Part shown: positions 40,605 through 49,637 of the stretch, in pieces | How positions within the stretch are numbered: the stretch's first letter is position 1 | Layout of the letters: each line of letters begins with the position of its first letter | Assembly (NCBI GenBank): GCA_943370295.1 | Contig: CALRQL020000008.1 | Span: forward strand, 80,552-144,551 | From: SB11 sp943370295 | Lineage (GTDB): Bacteria; Bacteroidota; Bacteroidia; UBA8524 | Direction of reading: 5' to 3' | Length of the DNA: 64,000 nucleotides | The notes under the pieces: generated by a model | What the model was told of the DNA's origin: nothing | What the model saw: only the letters and a program-made list of their open reading frames with translations | The model's database searches: none | Translations under genes and position numbers: made by a program

Positions 40605-42872
40605 TTACGGGGCTGATTTGAGGCTTGACGCTCCCGATGTTTGTACTTTAAGAGATGGGGAGCCCTTGTATGATACATTAGCAGCACCTGCTACATCGCC
40701 GGATATTTCCTTCTTGGCGTTAATTTCAGCTTGACCTGCCCCAACTATTTCAAGTTTATAAATATCTGCCACCATATCAAAAGCCCTTAGTTTTGATGCC
40801 CCGGTTATGTCAACGCTCACTGTTTCGGCCCTTCCTTCCAACTCAACGGTTGAGCTGCCGTTCATTTCCAACTTCACCTCTTTTACCTCAACATCACCCT
40901 CCAAACGACAGGCACCATTTAGTTCTATCACCAGCTTCTCGCCTTTCACTCCTCTCAGTTCAATTTGGTTAGCTCCGCTGCCTTCCACCTTGGTTAGCTT
41001 AGGCATGGTAATCAGTACTTGTATATCGCTAATGTTATAGCCGTCAAAAATATCAAACAAACCTGCGTCGTACCCCACTTTAAGTTTACCTCCTTCTACC
41101 CGTATCTCTACGTTTTCTTTCACCCTTGCTGGTCCGTGTACGGCCACAGTATATTCATCTCCTTGGTTAATTTTTACGGTAGCGGGTATATTAATATCTA
41201 CCTCGTTAAAATTGTCCAAATGGAACCATTTAGCATCAGCGGGTATTGAGCCGTTGTCAATTTTGCGGCAATCCAAACATTTAAGGCCGTTATCGCCCAT
41301 TTGCCATATCAATCCGTAGTTGTCAGGGTCGGTAACCCGGTGTTTAAGGCCAAACTCCATGATTTCTGTTACTCCTTGCTCAAACCACACTACCTTATTT
41401 TTTGGTACCCACAAACGGTATATAATCTCTTGGTCGCGGTAAGGAATGTTTTTGCCTGCGTAAAAATGGGTGTTCAGGGTTAACTTTTGGTCGGTAACCA
41501 TATAATCCAACGGTATTTTTTCAGCGTATAAGCGTGCTGTGTAATCATCCTGCCCGTGTGATGAGCGAATGATTTCGAGTTCCCAAACATCTTTTTGACT
41601 GCGTTGAACCTCAAAGCGCGCAATGTGCCAAAGTGAATCGTTTAGTATTGAGTTGTTGGCTGAGTGTACAAAATTGAACTTGTTTGGGAAGAATGCTTTT
41701 GATTCATAATAGCTGTCCGAATGGCCGTTATAGTCGCCATATACCTTATAATAAACGGGGTTAAACGCTGAAATAATAAGGGTGTCTCCGGCGTCTATTT
41801 TTTGGGTAGTTGTAACCGATTGCCTGCTTGAAAACGAACTGCCATATTTTACCGCCATTATTACTAATACTACAACAGCAACTATTGACAATGCGGTTGT
41901 TGGGTAGGTGATGGCTTTGTTTTGCCACATTTTAAAACGCGGGCTAAGTAGTCTTAATGCTGAGGAGAGAATACCTGTTATTATTAGCAGCAGCAACAAC
42001 ATGCTTGAGGATACTACCAACCAAAAGTCGTTTGTGTTTTCAAATGCCAGCGAAAGAACGGGTAGTGTACCATTACTCATTAAATTAGCTAAAATAACCA
42101 CAAACGTTATAAACAGCATAATGGCCAAAACAAATAGCGAGGATCCCACCAGCTTAGTTAAGAACTTTAAGAAAGCCGCAGCAATGTCTCCTACTATGCC
42201 TACTCCTTTGCTTACCGCCTGACCCACTTTAGCTCCTTTGCCGGTGCGGAAATCATCAAAATTTTTTTTTACGCGTTCGTATTCTTCTTTAACCGCTTTT
42301 TCAATGTTATCAACGTTTACCTTTTCGCCCTTCATTCGCAAACGATCTGATTGAGTTTTGGCTTCAGGGATAATTGCCCAAAGTATGATGTAAAACAACA
42401 AACCTGTACCTAATACAAAGAACAGAAACAAAAACCCTAAGCGAATCCAAAGAGGGTCGATGCCGAAATAATGGCCTGCGCCTGAACACACCCCGCCTAT
42501 AATGCTATTTTCCGTATCTCTGAAGAAACGCTTGGCTGCAAAATCATCTGTATAGGTGCTATATGACGATTTGTTTCCTTTTTTTTCTTCGCTATTGGCT
42601 TCTGTTTCTTCCTCGGTTTCAAAGTCGGCAGGATTGCCCATTATGGCAATAATCTCTTCTACATCAGCCATTGTTATCGCCGATTTTGTCTTGAGCCTTT
42701 CCTGCATCATTTCGGCCAATCGGTTTTCTATATCGTCAATAATCTCAAGGCGGCTTTCGTCTTTGGCAAAATGTCGGTTCAGTTGCTCAAGGTATTGTTT
42801 CAGGCGGTCGTAGGCTTCCTCTTCCACCTGAAAAATAAACCCTTTCAGGTTAATGCTTATTATCTTGTTCAT
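40605..42872 (-). CDS. PspC domain protein with C-terminal GIN (DUF2807) domain
   Basis: A 755-residue membrane protein from ATG 42872, which avoids overlap with padR (an extension to 43055 is rejected). Order: a helical N-terminal domain (FQVEEEAYDRLKQYLEQL, residues about 10-85); a PspC domain about 130-195 (IIGGVCSGAGHYFGIDPLWI with a transmembrane helix and IILWAIIPEAKT); about four further membrane segments (about 230-340); an extracytoplasmic domain; and a C-terminal beta-helix of GIN/DUF2807 type (about 560-755, with repeated VEGSGANQIELRGV-like strands). It is encoded 44 bp after a PadR repressor gene, which likely controls it. Confidence 0.88.
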   Translation of the reverse strand: MNKIISINLKGFIFQVEEEAYDRLKQYLEQLNRHFAKDESRLEIIDDIENRLAEMMQERLKTKSAITMADVEEIIAIMGNPADFETEEETEANSEEKKGNKSSYSTYTDDFAAKRFFRDTENSIIGGVCSGAGHYFGIDPLWIRLGFLFLFFVLGTGLLFYIILWAIIPEAKTQSDRLRMKGEKVNVDNIEKAVKEEYERVKKNFDDFRTGKGAKVGQAVSKGVGIVGDIAAAFLKFLTKLVGSSLFVLAIMLFITFVVILANLMSNGTLPVLSLAFENTNDFWLVVSSSMLLLLLIITGILSSALRLLSPRFKMWQNKAITYPTTALSIVAVVVLVIMAVKYGSSFSSRQSVTTTQKIDAGDTLIISAFNPVYYKVYGDYNGHSDSYYESKAFFPNKFNFVHSANNSILNDSLWHIARFEVQRSQKDVWELEIIRSSHGQDDYTARLYAEKIPLDYMVTDQKLTLNTHFYAGKNIPYRDQEIIYRLWVPKNKVVWFEQGVTEIMEFGLKHRVTDPDNYGLIWQMGDNGLKCLDCRKIDNGSIPADAKWFHLDNFNEVDINIPATVKINQGDEYTVAVHGPARVKENVEIRVEGGKLKVGYDAGLFDIFDGYNISDIQVLITMPKLTKVEGSGANQIELRGVKGEKLVIELNGACRLEGDVEVKEVKLEMNGSSTVELEGRAETVSVDITGASKLRAFDMVADIYKLEIVGAGQAEINAKKEISGDVAGAANVSYKGSPSLKVQTSGASSLKSAP

Positions 42873-42916
42873 TTTAGTGCGTAGTGTTTTTATAGGTATA
42901 AGGTTTTCATAGTTTG

Positions 42917-43249
42917 TTACAATGTTTGGCCCGTGGCGGTGCGCACAGCATCGTTCAGGTCTTTCCATGTGGTGTTTAATTCTGCCAGAAAAGATTTTCC
43001 TGCATCGGTTATTGAATAGTATTTGCGTGGCGGCCCCTGCTGACTTTCTACCCATCGATAGTTGAGCAATCCAGCATTTTTTAGCCTTGTCAATAGTGGA
43101 TACAAAGTTCCTTCTACCACCAGCAAACTTGCCTCTTTAAGTTTGGCAAGTATGTCTGATGCATATATTTCCTCACGGGCTATAATGGCAAGAATGCAGT
43201 ACTCAAGCACCCCTTTGCGCATTTGCGATTGTATGTTATCTAAATTCAC
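42917..43249 (-). CDS. PadR family transcriptional regulator
   Basis: A 110-residue winged-helix repressor from GTG 43249 (NLDNIQSQMRKGVLEYCIL); the ATG further upstream adds a hydrophobic tail not found in the family. The winged helix is seen in ASDILAKLKEASLLVVEGTLY and PLLTRLKNAGLLNYRWVES, followed by GPPRKYYSITDAGKSFL. PadR proteins bind palindromic operators and respond to small molecules or phosphate. It precedes the PspC-GIN gene, so the pair forms a likely autoregulated envelope-stress module, as in other Bacteroidota. Confidence 0.9.
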   Translation of the reverse strand: MNLDNIQSQMRKGVLEYCILAIIAREEIYASDILAKLKEASLLVVEGTLYPLLTRLKNAGLLNYRWVESQQGPPRKYYSITDAGKSFLAELNTTWKDLNDAVRTATGQTL

Positions 43250-43436
43250 ACTACAAAGGTAAAATAAAATTATAATACTATGCAATACATAGTACCATTT
43301 AAAAGATAGTATTCTATAAAGTGTAACTTTTTGAGGATGAATGTTTTTTGCAGACTCCTCTCGACAGAGCCTACAATATTGAATTTGACGAAGTACGTGA
43401 GGGGAATAAGTAGGGGTTAGGGAGGTCGGTAAACTG

Positions 43437-43556
43437 TTTTAACTCACCCCTGACTAATTGATAGCTGTGCGACTGACGAACTTTTCCCCTCTCTAAATTT
43501 AGAGAGGGGCGAGTATGGGAACGTCGGGCTATACAGATTTCGGGGGTGAGTTAAAA
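43437..43556. repeat. module C copy (MITE-like, 120 bp)
   Basis: Inverted ends TTTTAACTCACCCC and GGGGTGAGTTAAAA, the longest clean pair in the window, with the 24-bp central palindrome (arms CCCCTCTCTAAA). No target-site duplication is seen. Confidence 0.78.
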
Positions 43557-43560
43557 ACCT

Positions 43561-43670
43561 AACCCCTTCCTGACTATTTGTTTTGCAGACAGCTTTTAAC
43601 ATTTCCTTCTCCTACAGGGGAAGGCGACTTTGGGAACGTCGGGCTTAGGATATTTCGGGTAGGGGTTTTT
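43561..43670. repeat. module D copy (110 bp)
   Basis: Ends AACCCCTTCCTGA and TTTCGGGTAGGGGTT are imperfect inverted repeats. Internally CCTTCTCCTACAGGGGAAGG forms a hairpin, followed by GACTTTGGGAACGTCGGG. It lies 4 bp after module C and directly abuts module A. Confidence 0.75.
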
Positions 43671-43844
43671 CTCGGCAGGTACACAGACCTGTCGCTATGG
43701 ATAGAGAGCCCAACCTGCTATCAATAGCATCGGAATTTATTCACGAGGGTTAGTGTGTGGTCGAAAATTAAGATCCCCAATCAAGTTGGGAATGACGGGG
43801 TGCAGGTGCACCCCGGTTAACAATAGCTATGGAATTATGTTCTT

Positions 43845-45398
43845 TTACCTCGGTGTGAGAGTAATAACGGGGCACATCATTTCTTCAAGGCTGATACCGC
43901 CATGCTGAAAAGTGCCTTTGTAATAATTTACATAGTAATTGTAGTTATTGGGGTAAGCAAAAAAGCTGTAATTATCAGCAAATGCGTACGTTGAACTTAC
44001 GTGTAGTTTGGGCAAAAATGCATCGGCGGGGTTGCGTACCTCAAACACATCACTTTTGTCATAATTAAGGTTTTTGCCCTGTTTGTAGCGCAGGTTGGTG
44101 TTTGTGTTACGGTCACCGATAATTTTAACGGGGTCTTTTACACGCACACTACCGTGGTCGGTGGTGATTACCAGCTTCACTTTCTTCTCAGCAATTTTTT
44201 TCAACGCCTCCCAAAGCGGCGAATGCTCAAACCAAGATTTAGTCACCGAACGGTAGGCAGCTTCGTCCTCGCTAAGTTCGCGCATCAGGCTCACGTCCGT
44301 ACGGGCATGGCTCAGTGCATCTACAAAGTTGTAAACGATAACGTTCAGTTGGTTGCTCATCATGTTCATGATGTTTTCTGCCAAGTCTTTACCGCCTTCA
44401 AGGGTGGTAACTTTGGTATAGCTTGTTTTTGTGTTACGGCGCAAGCGTTGCAAATAGTCGTTCAAAAACTCAAGCTCGTGAAGGTTTTTGCCGCCCTCGT
44501 CCTCATCATTACTCCACAGCTTAGGAAAGCGTTTTTCCATATCGCTGGGCAATAAGCCCGAGAAGATAGAGTTACGGGCATATTGGGTGGTAGTTGGCAA
44601 AATAGCCAGATATAAGTCTTCCTCCTCAACCCTGAATATTTCGGAAATAATGGGTTGTATTACCTTCCATTGGTCGTAGCGCAGATTATCTATCAGCAAA
44701 AAGAAAACAGGCTCTTCGCTGCCATCAAGCAATGGCAATACCTTTTTACGGAGCAATGTATTACTCATTACCGGTTTGCTATCGTCGTCGGCTTTCAACA
44801 ACTTCAGGTAATTGTCTTTAATGTAGCGTGAAAAATTGTGGTTAGCATCCGTGCGCTGGGTATCCAACACTTCGCGCATACCGCCCTCTGTTTGGCTTAG
44901 CTCCAGCTCCCAATAGACCAGTTTACGGTATATGTTCTTCCACTCCTCAAAATCCATACGATCCATAAACGCCATGCTGATAGACCTAAACTCTTGTTGG
45001 TAGCCCATCGCTGTTTTTTCGCTCACCAAACGCTTATTGTCAATCAATTTTTTAAGCGAAAGCAGTATTTGGTTGGGGTTAACGGGTTTTATCAGGTAAT
45101 CGGCAATTTTACTGCCAATGGCATCTTCCATAATATGTTCCTCTTCACTTTTGGTAATCATCACCACGGGAATAAGAGGAAACTCAGCTTTTATGCGGCT
45201 AAGGGCCTCAAGGCCGCTGATACCGGGCATATTTTCATCCAAAAAAATAACATCAAAATGTTGTTTCTGGGTCTCGTCAATGGCATCAATACCATTGGTA
45301 ACGGTAACTACGTCGTAGCCTTTGCTTTTTAAAAATAATATGTGGGGCTTAAGCACATCAATCTCATCATCGGCCCAAAGTATTTTTGCGTTACTCAT
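43845..45398 (-). CDS. porX: T9SS two-component response regulator PorX (REC-PglZ)
   Basis: A 517-residue protein with a receiver domain at residues 1-120 (phospho-acceptor Asp54 in IFLDENMPG, acidic WADDE, TKSEEEH and Lys in YLIKPVNP) and a PglZ/alkaline-phosphatase-like domain at about 160-517 (LIDNLRYDQWK, VYNFVDALSHAR, VITTDHGSVRV, FQHGGISLEEMMCP). This is PorX, partner of the PorY kinase and regulator of T9SS gene expression. Its PglZ domain hydrolyses oligonucleotides. The -7 element TACCTTTG is at 45415-45422 (minus). No other por gene is adjacent. Confidence 0.97.
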   Translation of the reverse strand: MSNAKILWADDEIDVLKPHILFLKSKGYDVVTVTNGIDAIDETQKQHFDVIFLDENMPGISGLEALSRIKAEFPLIPVVMITKSEEEHIMEDAIGSKIADYLIKPVNPNQILLSLKKLIDNKRLVSEKTAMGYQQEFRSISMAFMDRMDFEEWKNIYRKLVYWELELSQTEGGMREVLDTQRTDANHNFSRYIKDNYLKLLKADDDSKPVMSNTLLRKKVLPLLDGSEEPVFFLLIDNLRYDQWKVIQPIISEIFRVEEEDLYLAILPTTTQYARNSIFSGLLPSDMEKRFPKLWSNDEDEGGKNLHELEFLNDYLQRLRRNTKTSYTKVTTLEGGKDLAENIMNMMSNQLNVIVYNFVDALSHARTDVSLMRELSEDEAAYRSVTKSWFEHSPLWEALKKIAEKKVKLVITTDHGSVRVKDPVKIIGDRNTNTNLRYKQGKNLNYDKSDVFEVRNPADAFLPKLHVSSTYAFADNYSFFAYPNNYNYYVNYYKGTFQHGGISLEEMMCPVITLTPR

Positions 45399-45414
45399 AG
45401 TTTACTTGTTTGTG

Positions 45415-45422
45415 CAAAGGTA
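45415..45422 (-). promoter_or_regulatory. -7 element of porX
   Basis: TACCTTTG on the minus strand, a perfect match 16 bp upstream of the PorX ATG at 45398. Confidence 0.48.
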
Positions 45423-45478
45423 ACGAAGAAAGCAGCTTTTTATTTGAAAGAGCGGCGGATAATGTAATTACTGATTTG

Positions 45479-46045
45479 TTATCGCCTGAAAAAGAAATCC
45501 AACACACCATCTATAAATTCACCAATAAGGTATAGCAGGTAAATTATTAAAGCCAAGGCCAGAATGGCCACTACCCAAGCCAGTCCGATTGAAATTAACC
45601 ACTCAACAAAAAGGTAAATAAGCCCTAAAACAATAAAAAAACCAATATACAGAATAAATTCACCCAAGCCTGAGTACCAGAAATCTTCAAAAAGCGAACT
45701 GCTGTTTTGGGCGCGGTTTTCTTTTGTGTTATTAATAATTTTTACTCGGTTTTTGGGAGCGGACACAACAGCTTTTATTGCGGTAGTAGGATTTTTTTTC
45801 TGCTCTTTTATAATTATAGATTTAGGCTTTATAATATTAGGACTATCTATTGTTTGCTCAGCGGTTACGACAGGAATAATTGGTTTAGCTGACAAGCTGA
45901 TTTGTTTTTTTACCGATTTGAGTTTTGCCGCCTGCTCTTTTTTGGGCTGAGCCTTTACTTTAGGAATATTACCAAAACGCTTACTGCTGCAACTGCTTGT
46001 TGCAAGCAAAAATAATATGAGTGCAAATACTAAATTAATTTTCAT
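45479..46045 (-). CDS. hypothetical lipoprotein with C-terminal membrane segments
   Basis: A 188-residue protein. The signal peptide ends ATSSC (lipidated Cys19). Residues 25-120 are basic, Lys/Asn-rich and probably disordered. From about 125 on it has two hydrophobic segments (FILYIGFFIVLGLIYLFVEW and VVAILALALIIYLLYLI) and a charged tail. The combination is unusual and I know no family. It lies 2 bp after the gene that ends at 46048, so the two are co-transcribed. The block looks A+T-richer than average. Confidence 0.55.
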   Translation of the reverse strand: MKINLVFALILFLLATSSCSSKRFGNIPKVKAQPKKEQAAKLKSVKKQISLSAKPIIPVVTAEQTIDSPNIIKPKSIIIKEQKKNPTTAIKAVVSAPKNRVKIINNTKENRAQNSSSLFEDFWYSGLGEFILYIGFFIVLGLIYLFVEWLISIGLAWVVAILALALIIYLLYLIGEFIDGVLDFFFRR

Positions 46046-46047
46046 AA

Positions 46048-47226
46048 TTAATCAGTAAAACACCAGTTAATAAATGGCAGTGTACGTTTTTGGTTTTTAT
46101 TAATTAATCCTATTTGAAACCCTTTTAGTTTGCTACAAGAGTTAAATACGCTTATTTGCAATCCTTTGCCCAGGGCTGCATTGTTTCTAATGCCGGCTAT
46201 CATCAAGCCATTAAAGCTTCCTATGAAATTCCCCCCAAAGGATGCAACAACCCCATTACAATCATTTAATATACTTGAAATACCATTAAGAGAAATGCCG
46301 TTAACACTCGTATTACCACCATGCCCTAAAAGGCTTAACGAAACACCATTAATGTTTGTGTTCTCTTTATCTTTTTTCTTTCGCTGATATTCTTCGGCTG
46401 TTTGGTCGGGAAATCCAAAAAGCGCATGGGGCATTAAGATAAGACCTAACCCTAATTCAGTATTCAACCCGTTTATCACAAGTTTTTTTTCCGAATAATC
46501 TGGCATAGCTGCAAAACACAATGCCCATCCGTTTATTGTTGTATTGTATCGTGTTGGGGCAAACCAAATAAAATTCCTTTTTCGCCAAACAGTGTCTTTA
46601 GCTATTACTTCATCAGTGCCTATAGATGTGTCAAGTTCAACCGTACCCATGTAATAATATGTGTCTCCATCTTTTTCATAAATTAAATCCAGCCAATTAT
46701 TTCCAATACTATAAAAGCAATCCATACAACTTGCGCAGTTATTTATGGTATCAGTAATATAATACGGGCATTTTAGCGTGTCAACCTTAAACGCAATAGT
46801 ATCCTTTGAAAAGATAAAGCTGTGTTTGTTTAAATTTATGCTATTTGCCATAGCCAAGGCTCTGTCTGCTACTATATTTAATTTACTTAATTCATTATAA
46901 TGAAGGGTCAATATCTTAAACGTATCATAGTTGTTTTCAGCCACTCGCGGATTAAGATAATTGCTGATTACAATCGTATCTTTCCTCACATCTGATAATA
47001 TTCCTGTTATTTTGCTTCCGTCTTGCAGAGTAAATGAGTATAAAATATTTCTAAATAAATAGAAGCCGTTTGTATTGTATAACGGGTTTTTCTTTTGATG
47101 AATAACCTGCATTTCCCCCTTTTTTACAATAGCAACATTCCAGCAAGAGTCTTGTGCATATAAATAGTTACCCGTAATAAAAATTAAAACAAAAATGTAT
47201 GATATAACTTTAATTAGTCGTTTCAT
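46048..47226 (-). CDS. hypothetical exported protein with C-terminal GxQIGL-type repeats
   Basis: A 392-residue protein with signal peptide (cut near NYLYAQ). An N-terminal beta-rich domain (SFTLQDGSKITGILSDVRKD) is followed by a cysteine-containing stretch (CASCMDCFY) of unknown role. From about residue 290 the sequence turns into solenoid-like repeats (NGVSLSLLGHGGNTSV, NGISLNGISSIL, GLQISVF, GFQIGLINKNQ), the same surface-repeat type as in the protein at 32810. It may be a surface-exposed protein. It lies 19 bp after the CsgG-like gene. Confidence 0.6.
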   Translation of the reverse strand: MKRLIKVISYIFVLIFITGNYLYAQDSCWNVAIVKKGEMQVIHQKKNPLYNTNGFYLFRNILYSFTLQDGSKITGILSDVRKDTIVISNYLNPRVAENNYDTFKILTLHYNELSKLNIVADRALAMANSINLNKHSFIFSKDTIAFKVDTLKCPYYITDTINNCASCMDCFYSIGNNWLDLIYEKDGDTYYYMGTVELDTSIGTDEVIAKDTVWRKRNFIWFAPTRYNTTINGWALCFAAMPDYSEKKLVINGLNTELGLGLILMPHALFGFPDQTAEEYQRKKKDKENTNINGVSLSLLGHGGNTSVNGISLNGISSILNDCNGVVASFGGNFIGSFNGLMIAGIRNNAALGKGLQISVFNSCSKLKGFQIGLINKNQKRTLPFINWCFTD

Positions 47227-47245
47227 AATGCGTTGATTAATTTAC

Positions 47246-48376
47246 TTATCTTGTATAATCTGTTTTCTTTGCATTAAAACCGAAGGTAATACCTGCGCGC
47301 CAATTATCACGGGCGGGAACTACATAGATGTTTACAGGAATATTAACCCTGCCTGATTTAAACGATTTACCTACGGCAAACACAAAGCCTGAGCTAAATT
47401 CAAGTTGCCCGCGAGCGTCTAACTGTTTTTCTGTTTCAACGGGGATGGGCAGCAGTTTACCGGTGCTGTCTTTTTTGTCCCAATCTTGTACGCGCATCCA
47501 TTTGTTTTCATAATAAAAACCTTCGGCCTTAGGTATAAGACTAACGGTGGGGCCAAAAGCAAACTCCCAACCGCTTTTATTACTACGGAAACCGTGTAAG
47601 AAAGTCATTGAAGGGCTGAACATTCCTTGGTCAAGACCGTTAATTGCGGGGATTAGCTCAAACAATGCCTGAAAGTTGCCCGAGTTTAGGTATTGAAACT
47701 CTTTTTGGTAACCAAACATGGTCATAAAAGGGTTGGCATTAAAGCCCCCTTGGTTGGCAGGTGCGCTCAAGCGTTTTGCTGTGGGACCACCCAAATAAGT
47801 GATACCTGTACGAGGGCCACTCAACACCAACTTAGTTACGCCCGGATTGTTTACCTCGCTTTCATAGGCCTCCTCTTTCGATAGGGTTCGGTAGGTAAGC
47901 TCGTTGTAAGGTAAGCCCCAAAACTTGCGTACACTCATGTGTATCATGTTGGGTAATTCTTCGGGAATATTCTGAAACTCTAACACCTGCGATTTTTCGA
48001 GCGTATTGTCCTTTACATTAAACAATCGCATAATTACTATAATATGCTTGCCGTAATTCTCAATACTGCCGCTAAGGGCTTTAGATGCGCTTAGGTAGTT
48101 TGCAGCTTGCATAATGCAGCTTTTACCAAAACAGGTGTCTAAATCCAAACGGCGGGCAGAGAGTATTCCTTTCAAATCCTGACGGTTTATTACCTCAAAC
48201 TGGTCGGTTTTTTCAATCTCCAGCCTAAACAGATTTCCGCAATCGTCAGAACTGTAGGTTACGTTAATAGCTTCAAAGTTTAATACTGCTATCACGGGTT
48301 TTTGTGCAACTGCAATTGTGGTAGTAAAAATGGTTACAGCAAACGCTATAAGGGTAAAAAGGTTTTTTGCTTTCAT
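47246..48376 (-). CDS. exported CsgG/LpoB-like domain protein
   Basis: A 376-residue protein from ATG 48376 (24 bases inside the longer frame) with signal peptide cut at AVAQ. The N-terminal part reads IAVLNFEAINVTYSSDDC and FEVINRQDLKGILSARR, then SKALSGSIENYGKHIIVIM, which is the pattern of CsgG/LpoB-type domains (beta strand IAVLNF, then EVINRQDL). The C-terminal half is probably a barrel or sandwich (FVFAVGKSFKSGRVNIPV). It may be a channel-forming component of a curli-like or secretion apparatus, but no curlin gene is seen. It starts the three-gene minus-strand block. Confidence 0.65.
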   Translation of the reverse strand: MKAKNLFTLIAFAVTIFTTTIAVAQKPVIAVLNFEAINVTYSSDDCGNLFRLEIEKTDQFEVINRQDLKGILSARRLDLDTCFGKSCIMQAANYLSASKALSGSIENYGKHIIVIMRLFNVKDNTLEKSQVLEFQNIPEELPNMIHMSVRKFWGLPYNELTYRTLSKEEAYESEVNNPGVTKLVLSGPRTGITYLGGPTAKRLSAPANQGGFNANPFMTMFGYQKEFQYLNSGNFQALFELIPAINGLDQGMFSPSMTFLHGFRSNKSGWEFAFGPTVSLIPKAEGFYYENKWMRVQDWDKKDSTGKLLPIPVETEKQLDARGQLEFSSGFVFAVGKSFKSGRVNIPVNIYVVPARDNWRAGITFGFNAKKTDYTR

Positions 48377-48773
48377 GGTATTTGTTTTTTGATGAAACAA
48401 AGTTGAACCTTCGCAAGCCCGTATTTAAAAGGCATACTGCAAGCCCTCTTTTTTGTTTTAGTGTTTTTTGCTTGATTGGAATAAAGACATCGCATTCAGT
48501 TGCAAAAAATGCAAATTGACAGTTTGGCGGAGGTGTTTTTGGCGGATAACCTTATTTTAGGGATGCTTGCGACGGGCATGAAGCCTTCCGTTGTTACACT
48601 GTATGGGGTTGAATATAAAGCCACAAAGACGCTAAGTCGCTAAGTCGCAAAGCATTTGTTATTAGCGACTTTGTGCCTTTGTGGCTACAAAAAGAGGAAA
48701 TATAGTTTTGACTTTTGAGCCAATCGTTAACGGCTTAATAGCACAGAGTTTATGGGTTTTACCCGTATTACCT
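48377..48773. other. 397-bp gap with one inverted repeat
   Basis: No gene is seen between the CsgG-like gene and dgkA. It contains an imperfect inverted repeat at 48619-48686 (arms AGCCACAAAGACGCTAAGTC... and ...TTGTGCCTTTGTGGCT, plus the internal direct repeat GCTAAGTCGCTAAGTCGC), which would form one long hairpin. Confidence 0.65.
48619..48686. repeat. 68-bp imperfect inverted repeat
   Basis: Left arm AGCCACAAAGACGC..., right arm ...TGTGCCTTTGTGGCT. The left arm holds an 8-bp tandem direct repeat (CTAAGTCG twice). It has a strong hairpin potential. AGCCACAAAG-type palindromes are dispersed in several Bacteroidota genomes; its relation to the A/D/C modules is none that I see. Confidence 0.7.
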
Positions 48774-49148
48774 TCAAACTAAATAAGGTACAAACACCAA
48801 TAAGCCTATTACGGCAGCAGTAATGGCTGCTATTAAAACGGCTCCGGCAGCCACGTCTTTTATCCAGCCTGCCAGCGGTTGTTGTTGGGGCGAAACTAAA
48901 TCAACCAGTTTTTCAATAGCGCTGTTTATTGCCTCGGCTACTAATACAATGCTGATGGCAAGAACAATAAACAACCACTCGGTACGGGTAATGTCCAATA
49001 CAAAGCCCGCTATGATGACTGCTATTGCAGCAACCGAATGAAAACGGAAATTAAATTCTGAGGCAAAAACCTTGGCAATGCCTGAAAAGGCATACTTAAA
49101 AGAGGCAATAAACTTAGTGGGGGTAGTATGATTGCCCAGCTTACGCAT
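48774..49148 (-). CDS. dgkA: diacylglycerol kinase family protein DgkA
   Basis: A 124-residue membrane protein with three helices. ASEFNFRFHSVAAI at the start of the first helix, then AEAINSAIEKLVDLVSPQQQ, the DgkA catalytic motif (acidic Glu and Asn in EAINSAIE), and WIKDVAAGAVLIAAI are present. In Gram-positives the homologue phosphorylates undecaprenol; in proteobacteria it makes phosphatidate. It overlaps the end of ribH by 8 bp (49141-49148), so expression is coupled. Confidence 0.92.
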   Translation of the reverse strand: MRKLGNHTTPTKFIASFKYAFSGIAKVFASEFNFRFHSVAAIAVIIAGFVLDITRTEWLFIVLAISIVLVAEAINSAIEKLVDLVSPQQQPLAGWIKDVAAGAVLIAAITAAVIGLLVFVPYLV

Positions 49149-49629
49149 TTTTTTGCAAAGCGATCATTTGCAGGGCTGTGGCAGCTGCTTCAACACCTTT
49201 GTTGCCATGCTTACCGCCTGAACGGTCTAAAGCCTGTTGTTGGTTATCGGTGGTTAATACCCCGAAAATTACAGGCTTATTGTGGTTGAGCCCCACGTTC
49301 ATTATGCCGTTGGCTGCTGCATCGCAAATAAAATCAAAGTGGCGGGTTTCGCCCTGTATCACACAACCAATGGTAATAACGGCATCAATGCTTTCTTTTT
49401 TTGCCAATAGCTGCGCTCCCAAGGCCAACTCATAAGTGCCGGGCACATACACTGTAGTAATGTTTTTAGCCTTTACACCGTTTTCGGTAAGACATTCAAC
49501 AGCACCTTTCAGCAAAGCACCCGTAACTTCTTCGTTCCATCTAGAAACAACAATGCCCACACGGTATTTAGTTCCGTTGGGCAGTTGTGCGGCATCAATT
49601 GCCGATAAATTTTTGAGGCTGGTAGCCAT
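49141..49629 (-). CDS. ribH: 6,7-dimethyl-8-ribityllumazine synthase
   Basis: A 162-residue lumazine synthase, the penultimate enzyme of riboflavin synthesis. Motifs are VSRWNEEVTGALL (binding of the pyrimidine), TVYVPGTYELALGAQ, CVIQGETRHFDFICDAAANG with catalytic His97, and PVIFGVLTTDNQQQA. The start ATG 49629 lies 8 bp after the TPR gene. No other rib genes are nearby. It overlaps dgkA, an unusual pairing that seems to be a Bacteroidota habit. Confidence 0.97.
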   Translation of the reverse strand: MATSLKNLSAIDAAQLPNGTKYRVGIVVSRWNEEVTGALLKGAVECLTENGVKAKNITTVYVPGTYELALGAQLLAKKESIDAVITIGCVIQGETRHFDFICDAAANGIMNVGLNHNKPVIFGVLTTDNQQQALDRSGGKHGNKGVEAAATALQMIALQKNA

Positions 49630-49637
49630 CGTATGTC

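Larger units (their letters stand above)
43351..43800. repeat. locus 6: composite palindromic element in C-D-A order
   Basis: The 595-bp gap between padR and PorX holds a degenerate E fragment (about 43351-43436, reverse complement of CCCCTAACCCCT), module C (43437-43556), module D (43561-43670) and a full module A with the ATTCCCAA-type hairpin (43671-43800). D ends at 43670 and A begins at 43671. Order and junctions mirror locus 4 on the other strand. No gene is seen here. Confidence 0.9.

Noticed and set aside
40429..40734. 101-residue plus-strand ORF between the DGPF and PspC-GIN genes
   Set aside because: It overlaps the 3' end of the PspC-GIN gene and the terminator; composition is that of non-coding DNA.
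42873..43055. N-terminal extension of the PspC-GIN protein
   Set aside because: It would overlap padR by 139 bp; the family starts at MNKIISINLKG (42872).
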